Source: Alphaproteobacteria bacterium (GTDB lineage: Bacteria; Pseudomonadota; Alphaproteobacteria; Rhizobiales; Xanthobacteraceae). From it: a stretch of DNA of 64,000 bases. The stretch lies in assembly GCA_005884685.1 (NCBI GenBank), contig VBAH01000019.1, positions 124,001 to 188,000 of the forward strand, in the 5' to 3' direction. The first letter of the stretch is position 1. Each line of letters opens with the position of its first letter. Positions 7,311-15,689 of this stretch are shown here, piece by piece. A program made the position numbers and the translations under genes. The notes beneath the pieces are model-generated. The model searched no databases and was not told the origin of the DNA. It saw only the letters and a program-made list of their open reading frames with translations.

Positions 7311-8261
7311 CTAATTCAGTCTCTTCCAGGCGAACGGCGGAGGCGGTCTCTGCTTGTCTCCGTACTCCAGATACAGCTGCGCGAAATCGGCAGCCAACTC
7401 GTAGCAGACGATCACTTTGCGAATCTCGGGATACCAACCCGCGTCCGGCGAGCCGCATGTTTGCATTTCCAGCGATAATTCGGCGCGCCAGGCGAATTGG
7501 CTGGAGGCGTAATCCGCTACGCTCTCCAGCATTCGAAGGTGCCGGAACACAGCTTCGAGCTCGGCGTTAGGGCCGCCCGGCTCGTAAATGATGTTTATTT
7601 TCGTTTGTGGCGTTTCCGGCCCGCGGCGGTGCGGCTCGAGCGCCTTGTTCCAGGACCACGACGCATTGCTGTAGTCGCCTGCGCATGACTGCTGCCGCGC
7701 CTCGGGCATGCCGACCCGGTTGGCGAGCGACCTGAACTTCTCAATGTCCGAGCCAACCATCAGGCAGACGATATTGTAGGCGCGCTGCTGATCCAGCCCG
7801 TGCTGATCGAAGAAGGCCAAGTGAATTCCATTTGAGCGGTTTCGTTGGTCGCTGAGGAACCAGCCCGCCGCTGTGTTCTCGAGCACCCCCAGCGCGAAGG
7901 CGTTCCCCATTTTCAGCCCGAGCAAGGTAGCAAAGCCATCCGCCGCATCCTCCTCGCGTCCAAGCACGGTGAGGCCCAGCTCGGTCATCGCAACGTGACC
8001 CATTTCGTGAGCGAGCGCGAAAAGGACGTTGCCGCCAACGAATTCGACGAGACCCAGATTCCCGGGCGGCGCGATTTCGGCGAAGCGCCTGTCCTGCCCG
8101 AGCGTTTGCGCGGCTTCGGTTATTCTCGTCTCGAGCGAGCTCGCTGCGGGGCTGCTCTGCGCTCCGGCCGGCGTCGCACACGCGACCAGAAGCAGACTGA
8201 GCGAATGCCACGACGGGCTCGCGACTCTCCGATCGATCCCGTCCGATTGAAAGCAATACAT
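7311..8261 (-). CDS. Exported DUF4344-type metallopeptidase
   Basis: 316 residues from the ATG at 8261, preceded by GGAAGAGG; a longer frame extends upstream but has no support. Residues 19-35 (HSLSLLLVACATPAGAQ) form a signal peptide. The zinc-protease motif HEMGH is at about residues 85-89 in FALAHEMGHVAM, with a downstream REEDAADGFA segment that offers the third ligand. This is the arrangement of the DUF4344 putative metallopeptidases. Cysteines in the C-terminal half may form disulphides in the periplasm. It is divergent from a Cys-rich exported protein at 8480. The substrate is unknown. Confidence 0.83.
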   Translation of the reverse strand: MYCFQSDGIDRRVASPSWHSLSLLLVACATPAGAQSSPAASSLETRITEAAQTLGQDRRFAEIAPPGNLGLVEFVGGNVLFALAHEMGHVAMTELGLTVLGREEDAADGFATLLGLKMGNAFALGVLENTAAGWFLSDQRNRSNGIHLAFFDQHGLDQQRAYNIVCLMVGSDIEKFRSLANRVGMPEARQQSCAGDYSNASWSWNKALEPHRRGPETPQTKINIIYEPGGPNAELEAVFRHLRMLESVADYASSQFAWRAELSLEMQTCGSPDAGWYPEIRKVIVCYELAADFAQLYLEYGDKQRPPPPFAWKRLN

Positions 8262-8479
8262 GGAAGACGCCTCTTCCTTCCCCGCACGAGCAAAGCCCGC
8301 ACCTGCAAAGAGAGGCGTAGGATACAGCGGACCGATACCGTCACCATTGCACGTTTGCGGCCGTCGGGTGGCGCAACAGATAGACCTGCGTATGCGAAGG
8401 TATAGCATCGGGAGGGCGCTCGCTCCGGCAAGATGTTTTGCCTCGTCTGCTGAATGAACCCAACAGAATGGAGGCCGGG

Positions 8480-8974
8480 ATGCGAGCAACTAGACTCTTC
8501 GTACCGCTTATCGCCGCAACGTTCATGGTATCGATCGGCACGGGCGCCAACGCACAGACTACGAGCACCGACGCCCCGTCCACCAACACAACCCCACAAT
8601 CCGGGGATCTCCAGTCCACCGTCCGTGCTGGGCTCGAGGCGCGCCTGAAGGGCGCCGCTGAAAAGATCCAGACGGCCTGCGGCGAGGACACCAAGAGCTT
8701 CTGCGGCAACGTCTCACGTGGGGAAGGCAAGCTTTTGCTGTGCATGATGGCGCACGAGGACAAAATCAGCATCAAGTGCGACTATGCGCTTTATGCTGCC
8801 ACGCGTAACGTCGGGCGCGGGTTGGACCGGCTGGTTGACGTAGCGGATGCCTGCTGGAGCGACATCGAGAGCAAATGCGCCAATTCGGCGGAAGGTCCAC
8901 GCCACGTCGCGCAGTGTCTGAAGGAACAGTCAGCCTCGCTCAGCCCGGGTTGCCGTGCCGCGATCGCGGATTGA
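8480..8974 (+). CDS. Exported cysteine-rich repeat protein (GLG1-like)
   Basis: 164 residues. The start ATG at 8480 follows GGAGG; ATG 8468 is an alternative. The signal peptide ends near IGTGANAQ, followed by a Thr/Ser/Pro-rich linker. The mature part holds two copies of a four-cysteine unit: C-G-E-D-T-K-S-F-C then L-L-L-C and I-K-C, and later C-W-S-D-I-E-S-K-C then Q-C and G-C. The spacing resembles the Cys-rich repeat of the Golgi GLG1 family, which is also found in bacterial exported proteins. Role unknown. The 218-base gap to the divergent metallopeptidase must carry promoters for both genes. Confidence 0.75.
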   Translation: MRATRLFVPLIAATFMVSIGTGANAQTTSTDAPSTNTTPQSGDLQSTVRAGLEARLKGAAEKIQTACGEDTKSFCGNVSRGEGKLLLCMMAHEDKISIKCDYALYAATRNVGRGLDRLVDVADACWSDIESKCANSAEGPRHVAQCLKEQSASLSPGCRAAIAD

Positions 8975-9003
8975 GCCATCACGAAGCAACGCGGACACGG
9001 GCA

Positions 9004-10101
9004 CTAGCAGCCCGTGTTCGCGCCACTGGAGCGAACCTGCGATGGCGAACTTTGTGTCCAGCGCTTGAAACTATGATTGAACGCGCTGTTGTCCTTGTAG
9101 CCGAGAAGCCAGGCGATCTGCGAAATCGGCAAATCGCGTTCCTGCAAATATCTGTTGGCGAGAGCTCGCCGCAGATTGTCGAGCACGCCTGAGAACGTCT
9201 GGCCCTCCGATGCGAGCCGGCGGGTGACGGTGCGCGGGCTGGTGCCGAGTTCAGCGCACACCTCCGCCAAATGCGCCTTGCCGTGCGGAAGCAGCGGGAC
9301 GAGAGCGTTCTCGACGCGTAGCCGCCACGGGCCTGCCTTGACCTGCCGCTCACCGAGAGCTTCCTCGCAATACTCGACGAGGATCGCGTTGAGATAGGGA
9401 TCAGCCTGCGTGATCGGTATGGACGCACTCGCCGCTGGGAAAATGATTTGATCCACCGCCGCGCCGAACGAGATCTCACATCCGAACAACGCGCGCACTT
9501 CTGCGGTCACGTGCTGCCGGTGATGCACGAACTTGACGGCACTCGGCACCAAATTGCGCGCCGTCAAATGCCGGCAGGCTCTCAGCAAAGCCGCGATGAA
9601 AAATTCAATCTGATGGTAATCGCCGGCACGGGGCACTCCTACGTAGCGAAACGAGATCGCCGCGTTCTCGTGCCGTGTATAGCGCAACACGACGCCCTCG
9701 TTGTGAAGGCCGCTGTATCGCGTGACCCGGGTCAAGGCATCGCCGAGCGAGGCCGATGACGCCTGCACATAGTACAATAGTCCAAAATCGCGCAGTTCCA
9801 GCGCACGCGCCAGCTCGATGCCAAGAAACTCATCGTTCAGCGCGCGCGCTGCTGCGTTCAAAAACGTGATCTGGCTCTTTACCGGAAACCTGACGTTCGG
9901 CTCCTGCAGAATGCGCGCCGTCAGACCAGCTTCCTCCAGCAATGGACGCGTATCGATGCCTGCCTCCTTCAAGCGCGCATAGGCCTTTCTGGATATCGCC
10001 CCGTTGGCCGTGGGAATCGCCGCAAGGCGCAACGCATTTTGGCCTGCGCGGTGTGCCTCTGTCGGATGAAGGCGGCCGGCGTTGACCTGATCTATCAACA
10101 T
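9004..10101 (-). CDS. AraC family transcriptional regulator
   Basis: 365 residues. The N-terminal 220 residues match the ligand-binding region of the OruR/ArgR-like AraC subfamily (LLEEAGLTARILQEPNVRFP, ALELRDFGLLYYVQASS, RYSGLHNEGVV). The C-terminal 100 residues are the double helix-turn-helix with LAEVCAELGTSPRTVTRRLA and ISQIAWLLGYKDNSAFNHSF. Start ATG at 10101. It is divergent from a small hypothetical gene, with 172 bases between them, and no enzyme operon adjoins, so the effector cannot be guessed. Confidence 0.92.
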   Translation of the reverse strand: MLIDQVNAGRLHPTEAHRAGQNALRLAAIPTANGAISRKAYARLKEAGIDTRPLLEEAGLTARILQEPNVRFPVKSQITFLNAAARALNDEFLGIELARALELRDFGLLYYVQASSASLGDALTRVTRYSGLHNEGVVLRYTRHENAAISFRYVGVPRAGDYHQIEFFIAALLRACRHLTARNLVPSAVKFVHHRQHVTAEVRALFGCEISFGAAVDQIIFPAASASIPITQADPYLNAILVEYCEEALGERQVKAGPWRLRVENALVPLLPHGKAHLAEVCAELGTSPRTVTRRLASEGQTFSGVLDNLRRALANRYLQERDLPISQIAWLLGYKDNSAFNHSFKRWTQSSPSQVRSSGANTGC

Positions 10102-10273
10102 TTAGGCTTCCACGAACAAGCCGGCTGAAGCACGACGCGATAGATATAGCGCGCTGGCCCCGCAATGCGGGCGTGCCAACCCAAGGTTCCCAAATCTGCC
10201 GGCAGGTCCGCTGCACGGGGAGCCAAGCACCGGTCAGGTGACAATGTTGATCTGCAGTCCTGTGTTGGTGACA

Positions 10274-10606
10274 ATGTCCAATGGAGTTCCGCCCGAAACG
10301 CTCGAGAGTCGCATTCTTTCGGCGTACGATCTCCTCGAGTCTGCGCCGGGAACCGACTCCTGCGAGCGGTTCGTAGTGATCGAGCGCGTTGGACACTACG
10401 AGATCCGTCTGGTCGATCCTTGGGCGCTCTTGCCGGACGAAAAAATTCCATTCTGGATCGAGCTCTATGACAGTACGACGGACACGTCGCTGGACAGCTT
10501 CACCAGTCCCGACGTGAAGAAGACCGTGTCCGCGGCCGAAGCATTGAAATCGGCGGCCAAGCGGCTTCACGAGCGGCTGACTTGCCGTGATGATAGGAGG
10601 GAATGA
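10274..10606 (+). CDS. Hypothetical protein
   Basis: 110 residues from the ATG at 10274. Starts at 10238 (GTG) and 10244 (ATG) are in frame and possible, because the same 11 bases, GGTGACAATGT, occur around both ATGs (10237-10247 and 10267-10277), 30 bases apart. The protein is acidic with a mixed fold: SCERFVVIERVGHYEIRLVDPWALLP, then a C-terminal helix SAAEALKSAAKRLHERL. No export signal is visible. Not recognised. It is divergent from the AraC gene, which may control it. Confidence 0.55.
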   Translation: MSNGVPPETLESRILSAYDLLESAPGTDSCERFVVIERVGHYEIRLVDPWALLPDEKIPFWIELYDSTTDTSLDSFTSPDVKKTVSAAEALKSAAKRLHERLTCRDDRRE

Positions 10607-10976
10607 GCCGCGCGCGCGGTGTACTTGTTTCAGTGTTTTCGTCTCTGAGTATTAAGGGGGCTATACCAATATTGGTATGAGTGGTCCTGTGGGACGACCA
10701 GCCTGGGGTGAAGATCCCACCATGGCTGTGTACGAGCGCTGCGACCCGGTCGGGGGACTTTGGGAAGCTCACAAAGTCAAATCCTGCGTATGGGCGTACG
10801 AGTGCTGTTAAACCACGGGATGGCTTGCACTCGCATTCCGCGCGTTCAGGAAAGCAAATGCTGCAGCCATCGTCGATGCTGAGTTGGGCAAACGTACACG
10901 GCTTATTGCGCCTTTGTCCGATAGATGCGGTGTAGTTCCGAGTTCATATCCCCTGTCTACACAGGAGATTTGAATC
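10607..10976. other. 370-bp gene-free region with a palindrome
   Basis: No convincing gene is seen. Its clear structure is the perfect 16-base palindrome at 10663-10678. A 29-codon frame begins with ATG at 10722 and stops at 10811, but it has no good ribosome site and no recognisable product. The right-hand end must contain the promoter and the leader of the Gly/Tyr-rich gene, with CAGGAGA shortly before its ATG. A decayed gene or a small RNA is possible but unsupported. Confidence 0.5.
10663..10678. promoter_or_regulatory. Perfect 16-bp palindrome, operator-like
   Basis: ATACCAATATTGGTAT is its own reverse complement, with no spacer. Half-sites of the ACCAAT/ATTGGT type are typical of dimeric GntR or LacI class regulators. 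It lies about 300 bases before the Gly/Tyr-rich gene and 57 bases after the hypothetical gene. The regulator is unknown. Confidence 0.5.
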
Positions 10977-11663
10977 ATGTCGATAAAACACCGTGCTGCC
11001 CTCGCGCTTTTTGTTGTCCTCGGCTCTACCTCATTCGCCCTGGCGCAGGGCTTCGACCCCAATCTCGGCAACCGCATTCCACTGCTCAACGAGCCCCTCG
11101 TGTATGGGTATGGCGGCGGTGGCGGCGGCGGAACAAGCTGGCTGCTGCCCGACGCCCCTTCTGCCACGATTCAGTCCGCCCCGGTTGGCCTGTACGGAGG
11201 CGGCCCGTACGGGCGCCGGTATGGTGCGCTCCGGACCGCGCCGGTCGCGCTTGGCCAGGGCGCCTATGGCGCCTATCAGGGCTCCGATGACGGGTACGCC
11301 GGGCCATATCGCCAAGATGCGATCGCGGCCGGAATGGCGAGTTTGTATGGCCGTTCGTACGACTCGGGAACTTATCAGACCGCACCGGTCGGCCTGTATG
11401 GCGGAGGCTACGGTCTCCGAACATCGCAGGTTGGACTATATCGGCGCCCCTACGCGGCGGGGCGGATGTATCGGCGCGGCTACGGCGGCTACGGCGGATT
11501 CCGCGGTGCCCGGGTCGGGCTGTACGGCGGCTACGGCGGGTACGGTGGCTACGGCGCGCTCCAGACCGCGCCGGTCAGTCTGTACAACTACGTCTACCAG
11601 ACGCCGTTCAACGTCGACCGAGCCGACCGTGCGTCTTCCCCTTACGCGGGCGGTGGTTTCTAA
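10977..11663 (+). CDS. Exported Gly/Tyr-rich repeat protein
   Basis: 228 residues. A clear signal peptide is followed by cleavage near FALAQ. The mature protein is dominated by Gly, Tyr, Ala and Arg. It carries six copies of an 11-residue unit: IQSAPVGLYGG, LRTAPVALGQG, YQTAPVGLYGG, LRTSQVGLYRR, FRGARVGLYGG and LQTAPVSLYNY, separated by glycine/tyrosine-rich linkers such as GYGGYGGYGG. The start is supported by CAGGAGA upstream. No enzyme domain is seen. A structural, adhesive or envelope-associated role is plausible from composition only. It belongs to no family I recognise. Confidence 0.8.
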   Translation: MSIKHRAALALFVVLGSTSFALAQGFDPNLGNRIPLLNEPLVYGYGGGGGGGTSWLLPDAPSATIQSAPVGLYGGGPYGRRYGALRTAPVALGQGAYGAYQGSDDGYAGPYRQDAIAAGMASLYGRSYDSGTYQTAPVGLYGGGYGLRTSQVGLYRRPYAAGRMYRRGYGGYGGFRGARVGLYGGYGGYGGYGALQTAPVSLYNYVYQTPFNVDRADRASSPYAGGGF

Positions 11664-11725
11664 GCCCGCAATTCCGCCCGACGAAAACGGCGTCTCCCCT
11701 CCGCCGGTTTCGTTCGGGCGGCTTT

Positions 11726-12583
11726 CTAGCGCCCGCGCCGGCTTGCCGCGAAGCAGAAGTTCGCGCCGTGCGCTGCCTCCGGCTCATCGGCAATGACCGC
11801 GATCTGATCGAGCCCGAAGTGCCGGAACGCCGCCAGGATATCCTCGCGCTTCATCCAGCTCGCCGACGGCTTGTTGCCGCCCCAGAAAACCGGCCGCGCG
11901 CGGTCGAGATATGGGGCGCGAAAATACGTCGCCTGCATGCCGTCACGCGTGACGGGCACCGCAACGCGATGTTGATCGCGCTTCTCCTCGAGGTAATGCG
12001 TCCAGACGAAACAGCGGTCGGTGACGCGCGCGATATCGCGCACAACCGCGATCGGATCTTCCATGTGGTAGAGCACGCCGGACGCGAACACCATGTCGAA
12101 GCGTTCGGAGCAATTCTGTAGATAGAGCGCGAAATCCCCGAGCAGGAACTCGCAACGCTTCAAGCCAAGCGCTTCTTTCACAATCAGGCATTTCAGATAG
12201 GCCTCGACGTTCGACTCGATCGCAAGGATGCGCGCAGCGCCAAGCTTTTCGAGTTGGTAGCTGTGCGCTCCTTCGAGCGGGCCGAGCTCCAGCACCGTCA
12301 TGCCATCGAGCCGGTTTGCCTTGCCAAGGTGCTCCGCCGCCGAGCGCGGGCGCGGATCGGTCCCGAGCTTCACCGAGCCGCCATGCCAGGCGGGGCTGAA
12401 CTCGGACAAATCGGTTGCCCAGTGGCCGGAGAAGATATCGATCGCGTTGGCGTGCGCCGGCGCGCGCTGCTCGAACTTCGTCGCGCCGACCATGGGCGTC
12501 GAATCCGCCGGAGCCGCGTCAGTGGCGGCGCGGGCGCGTTGCAGGATGCCTCGAATGATCCTCTTGAGCGGATTGTCGGTCAT
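11726..12583 (-). CDS. Class I SAM-dependent methyltransferase
   Basis: 285 residues from the ATG at 12583, which shares one base with the stop of the upstream permease gene. The SAM-binding motif I is MTVLELGPLEGAHS, followed by ARILAIESN and a post-motif region FDMVFASGVLYHMEDP. Such sequences are often annotated as methyltransferases acting on small molecules or sugars. The tight coupling to an ABC permease suggests that the product may be linked to the transported compound, but a chance operon partner is also possible. The acceptor is unknown. Confidence 0.85.
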   Translation of the reverse strand: MTDNPLKRIIRGILQRARAATDAAPADSTPMVGATKFEQRAPAHANAIDIFSGHWATDLSEFSPAWHGGSVKLGTDPRPRSAAEHLGKANRLDGMTVLELGPLEGAHSYQLEKLGAARILAIESNVEAYLKCLIVKEALGLKRCEFLLGDFALYLQNCSERFDMVFASGVLYHMEDPIAVVRDIARVTDRCFVWTHYLEEKRDQHRVAVPVTRDGMQATYFRAPYLDRARPVFWGGNKPSASWMKREDILAAFRHFGLDQIAVIADEPEAAHGANFCFAASRRGR

Positions 12584-13449
12584 CACGTTTCTGCCGTCCG
12601 ATAGCGCTGCTGCACCATCAGATTTGCAGCAAGCGTCAGCAACAGCGTCGCGGCCATCAGGATGAAAGCAATCGCGCCGCCGAAGGGCCAGTTGTTCTGC
12701 TGAATGAACTGGTTGTAGACCAGCGGTCCCATCATCTGGAAACGCGGGCCGCCGAGCAGCACCGGGGTCGCATAGGCGTTCATCGACAGGATGAACGTCA
12801 GGATCGTGCCGGCGAGCACGCCCGGCATCGCGAGCGGAAGGAGAATGCGCCGCGCCATCTGCGGCGGCGTGGCACCGAGATTGAATGCCGCCTCCTCGAC
12901 CGAGCGATCGATCCCTTCGATCACGCTCTGCAATGTCAGCACCATGAACGGCAGATTTACCGCCGTGATCCCGACGATCACCGCGGCTTCGGTGAACATG
13001 ATCTCGAGCGGCTGCGAGAGCGCCCCGATGCCCATCAGGCTCGCATTGATCACGCCCTTATTGCCGAACGCTACCATCCAGCCGGCCGCGCGCACCGCGT
13101 TGCCGACGAACAGCGGCAACACCACGAGCATGATCAGCAGGTTCTTGTGGCGCGAGCGCGTGCGCGCCAGCACATAGGCGAGCGGAAAGCCCGTCACCAG
13201 GCAGATCAGCGTTGTAATCAGCGCGATGCGGACGGTGCGCGTGAGCACGGAGTAGTAATAGATGTCGGTAAAGAACTTGACATAGTTCTCCACCGTCAGC
13301 GCGTCGACCATGAACTTGCCGGGCACGAACTGGTTCAGGCTGTAGCGAAACAGGATCGCCAGCGGCAGCAGAATGCCGATGCCGACGTACAGCGTCGCGG
13401 GGCCGACGAGCCCCGCGGCGGTGAGGTGTGTACGCTGGCGCGCGATCAT
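12583..13449 (-). CDS. ABC transporter permease, spermidine/putrescine type (PotB-like)
   Basis: 288 residues with six hydrophobic segments and the MetI-type coupling motif EEAAFNLGATPPQMARRILLP (EAA loop, about residues 188-208). The N-terminus LVGPATLYVGIGILLPLAILF and the DIYYYSVLTRTVRIALITT segment resemble PotB-class permeases. It is in the same operon direction as the binding protein, ATPase and second permease, but a 123-base gap with a palindromic repeat separates it from the binding protein. It forms the membrane channel with the second permease at 15689. Confidence 0.9.
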   Translation of the reverse strand: MIARQRTHLTAAGLVGPATLYVGIGILLPLAILFRYSLNQFVPGKFMVDALTVENYVKFFTDIYYYSVLTRTVRIALITTLICLVTGFPLAYVLARTRSRHKNLLIMLVVLPLFVGNAVRAAGWMVAFGNKGVINASLMGIGALSQPLEIMFTEAAVIVGITAVNLPFMVLTLQSVIEGIDRSVEEAAFNLGATPPQMARRILLPLAMPGVLAGTILTFILSMNAYATPVLLGGPRFQMMGPLVYNQFIQQNNWPFGGAIAFILMAATLLLTLAANLMVQQRYRTAET

Positions 13450-13572
13450 CCCCGCCCGTACCCGCGAAAGCGGGGATTCACCGCCACCCTACCCTCCCCC
13501 GCAAGCGGGAGAGGGATAAGGGAGGGGGCCGCTTGCGCGGGAATGAGCGGAGCATGTTCCAATGCCGGTGTC
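13450..13572. repeat. Intergenic palindromic repeat inside the ABC operon
   Basis: Two hairpins are clear. CCCGC-GAAA-GCGGG lies at 13461-13474, a stem with a GAAA tetraloop. CCCTCCCCCGC-AA-GCGGGAGAGGG lies at 13492-13515, a stem of ten pairs with one mismatch. A further G/C-rich half (GCCGCTTGCGCGGG) follows. Short elements of this kind are frequent between genes in Bradyrhizobium relatives. Here it separates the binding-protein gene from the second permease and could lower or stabilise part of the transcript. Confidence 0.65.
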
Positions 13573-14625
13573 CTAAGCCTTGAATGCCTTGTCCCACCAC
13601 TCCTTCAGCGCAGAGTCGTTCTGGGCGATATAGCCGTAATCGAGATCGACCAGGCGCTTCTGTTCCTCCGGCGTGAAGCCGATACGCTCTTGCAGGTCGG
13701 GCGCGACGGTCGCGTTGGTGACGGTGGGGTTGTAGCCCATATCGACCGCAAAGTTTTCCTGTGCGCTCTTCTCCAGCATCGCGTCCATGTAGGCATAGGC
13801 GCCGTCCTTGTTCGGCGCGTTCTTCGGGATGGAGAAACCCGAAACATACATCGGGAGCCCCTCTGTTGGCGCGACCGACTGCACATTGATGCCGGCATTC
13901 TGCCATTGCACGACACGCGCCTTCCACATGATGCCGATGCCGATCTCCTCGTTCTTGAGCGCCTGCGCGAAGGCCTCGTTGGTGGGATAAATGCGCACGC
14001 CGGCCTTCTTGGCCTCCATCAGCAGCGGCTTTCCGCCTTCATAATCGGCGACCTTGCCGCCCTTTGCCGCCATCGCGGCCGCCGCCATCACCCACTGATA
14101 CTGGATGTCGATGATGCCCATCTTGTTGCCGTGCTTGGGGTCGAAGGCATCCTTGAAGCTCTTCGGCGCATCCGGGATCAGCTTCGGATTGTAGACCACG
14201 ACCTTGCCGGAATAGATGTGGCCGACGCCGTACGGGTACTTCATCGAGGGCATCAGGCTCGCGGCGTTTTTGAGCTTCGAATAGTCGATCGTCTCGACCA
14301 CGCCGGCCTCGTTCATCTCGTACATGTTGGCGGCGGAAAGGCCCTGGATGTCGGTGGTGCCGCGCGGCAGGCGCTTCTCCGCCACCATCTTGGTGCGGCG
14401 GGGACCGTCTGAAGCCTGGTCCTGGGCAACCTCATAACCTTTCGGCTTGAGGATCGGATCCTCGATGTTCTTGGTCAGCAGCCGGGCGTAATCGCCGCCC
14501 CAGGTGCCGACAACAACGCGGCCGCCCTCCGCGTGAGCTGGCCCGCGCAAGATAGCCGGCGCAGCAATGATGCCGAGCCCAAGACCCAATGTGTGACGCC
14601 GCGAGAGTTTCCGATCGGTTGTCAT
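13573..14625 (-). CDS. ABC transporter periplasmic binding protein, polyamine type
   Basis: 350 residues. The N-terminus has a twin-arginine-like signal (SRRHTLGLGLGIIAAPAIL) with cleavage near GPAHA. The mature part starts with VVVGTWGGDYARLL and contains GIGIMWKARVVQWQ and LPMYVSGFSIPKNAPN, features of the PotD/PotF-like family 1 binding proteins. It captures the substrate in the periplasm for the adjoining permeases. It lies 23 bases after the ATPase gene. The substrate may be a polyamine or another small cation, but the neighbouring amidohydrolase suggests something that needs hydrolysis; specificity is not readable here. Confidence 0.9.
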   Translation of the reverse strand: MTTDRKLSRRHTLGLGLGIIAAPAILRGPAHAEGGRVVVGTWGGDYARLLTKNIEDPILKPKGYEVAQDQASDGPRRTKMVAEKRLPRGTTDIQGLSAANMYEMNEAGVVETIDYSKLKNAASLMPSMKYPYGVGHIYSGKVVVYNPKLIPDAPKSFKDAFDPKHGNKMGIIDIQYQWVMAAAAMAAKGGKVADYEGGKPLLMEAKKAGVRIYPTNEAFAQALKNEEIGIGIMWKARVVQWQNAGINVQSVAPTEGLPMYVSGFSIPKNAPNKDGAYAYMDAMLEKSAQENFAVDMGYNPTVTNATVAPDLQERIGFTPEEQKRLVDLDYGYIAQNDSALKEWWDKAFKA

Positions 14626-14648
14626 GCTCCGTCCTCCAGTCAGGTTCG

Positions 14649-15689
14649 TTATTCCGCAAACACCATGCCGGCATCGCGATGCCAGGTAAGTTCGATTTCA
14701 TCGCCGACGGCCGGCGCGGCATCGCCGCGGTTCGGCAACTGCACGAGCACGCGGTCGGCCGGTGAGAGGCGCACGTGCAATTCGAGCACGGGGCCCAGAT
14801 AGGACACGAATTCGACCTTGCCCGGCACGCGATTGTCCATGTTCGCACCACCAAGATGCAGCCGCTCGGGGCGCAGCACCAGCGCGGCGGCGCCCGGCGC
14901 GCCGTCGCGGCATTTCAGCTGCAGGCCGCCTGCGGTCTCGAATTCACCCGGCCCGGTGACGCGACCGTCGAGGAACGTGCTGCGCCCGACAAAGCCCGCG
15001 ACAAAGCGGTCGGCCGGGCGCTCGTAAAGATCGCGCTGGCTGCCGATCTGGCGGATCTCGCCCTCCGCCATGACGACGAGACGGTCCGCGACGGTCAGCG
15101 CCTCTTCCTGGTCATGCGTCACCATGATGGTGGTGAGGCCTAATTGACCCTGCAGCTCGCGGATCTCGATCCGCACCTCCTCGCGCAGCTTGGCGTCGAG
15201 ATTGGACAGCGGCTCGTCGAGCAGCAGCACGTCCGGCCGGATCGCAAGCGCGCGCGCGAGCGCGACACGTTGCTGCTGGCCGCCGGAAAGCTGGCGCGGC
15301 AGTCGACCGGCAAACGCCTCGAGCCGTACCAGACGCAAAGCTTCGCGCGCGCGTACCTCGATCTCGGCCTTGGCGAGCTTGCGCATCTCCAGCCCGAACG
15401 CGACATTTTCCGCCACCGTCATGTGCGGGAATAATGCGTAGCTCTGGAACACCATGCCGGTGTTGCGCCGCCACGGCGGCAGGTATGTGACGTCCGTGCC
15501 GCCGATTTGCGTGCGACCGTCGCTCGGCTCGACCAGTCCGGCGATCATGCGCAAGGTCGTCGTCTTGCCGCAACCGGACGGCCCGAGCAGTACGAGGAAT
15601 TCGCCGTCGGCCACATCGAGCGTGACGCCGGCGACCGCAGCGTGCTCACCGTAGCGCTTCGAAAGATCGATGAGCTCAAGTCGCGCCAT
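14649..15689 (-). CDS. ABC transporter ATP-binding protein (PotA-like)
   Basis: 346 residues from the ATG at 15689, whose A overlaps the permease stop. Walker A is [11 protein letters not shown], the Q-loop is [12 protein letters not shown], the signature is [16 protein letters not shown], Walker B is [12 protein letters not shown], and the H-loop is [10 protein letters not shown]. After about residue 240 there is a TOBE-like domain, as in PotA and other CUT1-type ATPases. It energises uptake with the two permeases. Other open frames continue upstream without a stop, but operon overlap and family length fix this start. Confidence 0.94.
   Translation of the reverse strand: MARLELIDLSKRYGEHAAVAGVTLDVADGEFLVLLGPSGCGKTTTLRMIAGLVEPSDGRTQIGGTDVTYLPPWRRNTGMVFQSYALFPHMTVAENVAFGLEMRKLAKAEIEVRAREALRLVRLEAFAGRLPRQLSGGQQQRVALARALAIRPDVLLLDEPLSNLDAKLREEVRIEIRELQGQLGLTTIMVTHDQEEALTVADRLVVMAEGEIRQIGSQRDLYERPADRFVAGFVGRSTFLDGRVTGPGEFETAGGLQLKCRDGAPGAAALVLRPERLHLGGANMDNRVPGKVEFVSYLGPVLELHVRLSPADRVLVQLPNRGDAAPAVGDEIELTWHRDAGMVFAE

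Noticed and set aside
10722-10811. Small ATG-started frame of 29 codons in the 370-base gap
   Set aside because: No clear ribosome binding site and no recognised product; too short to support without expression data.
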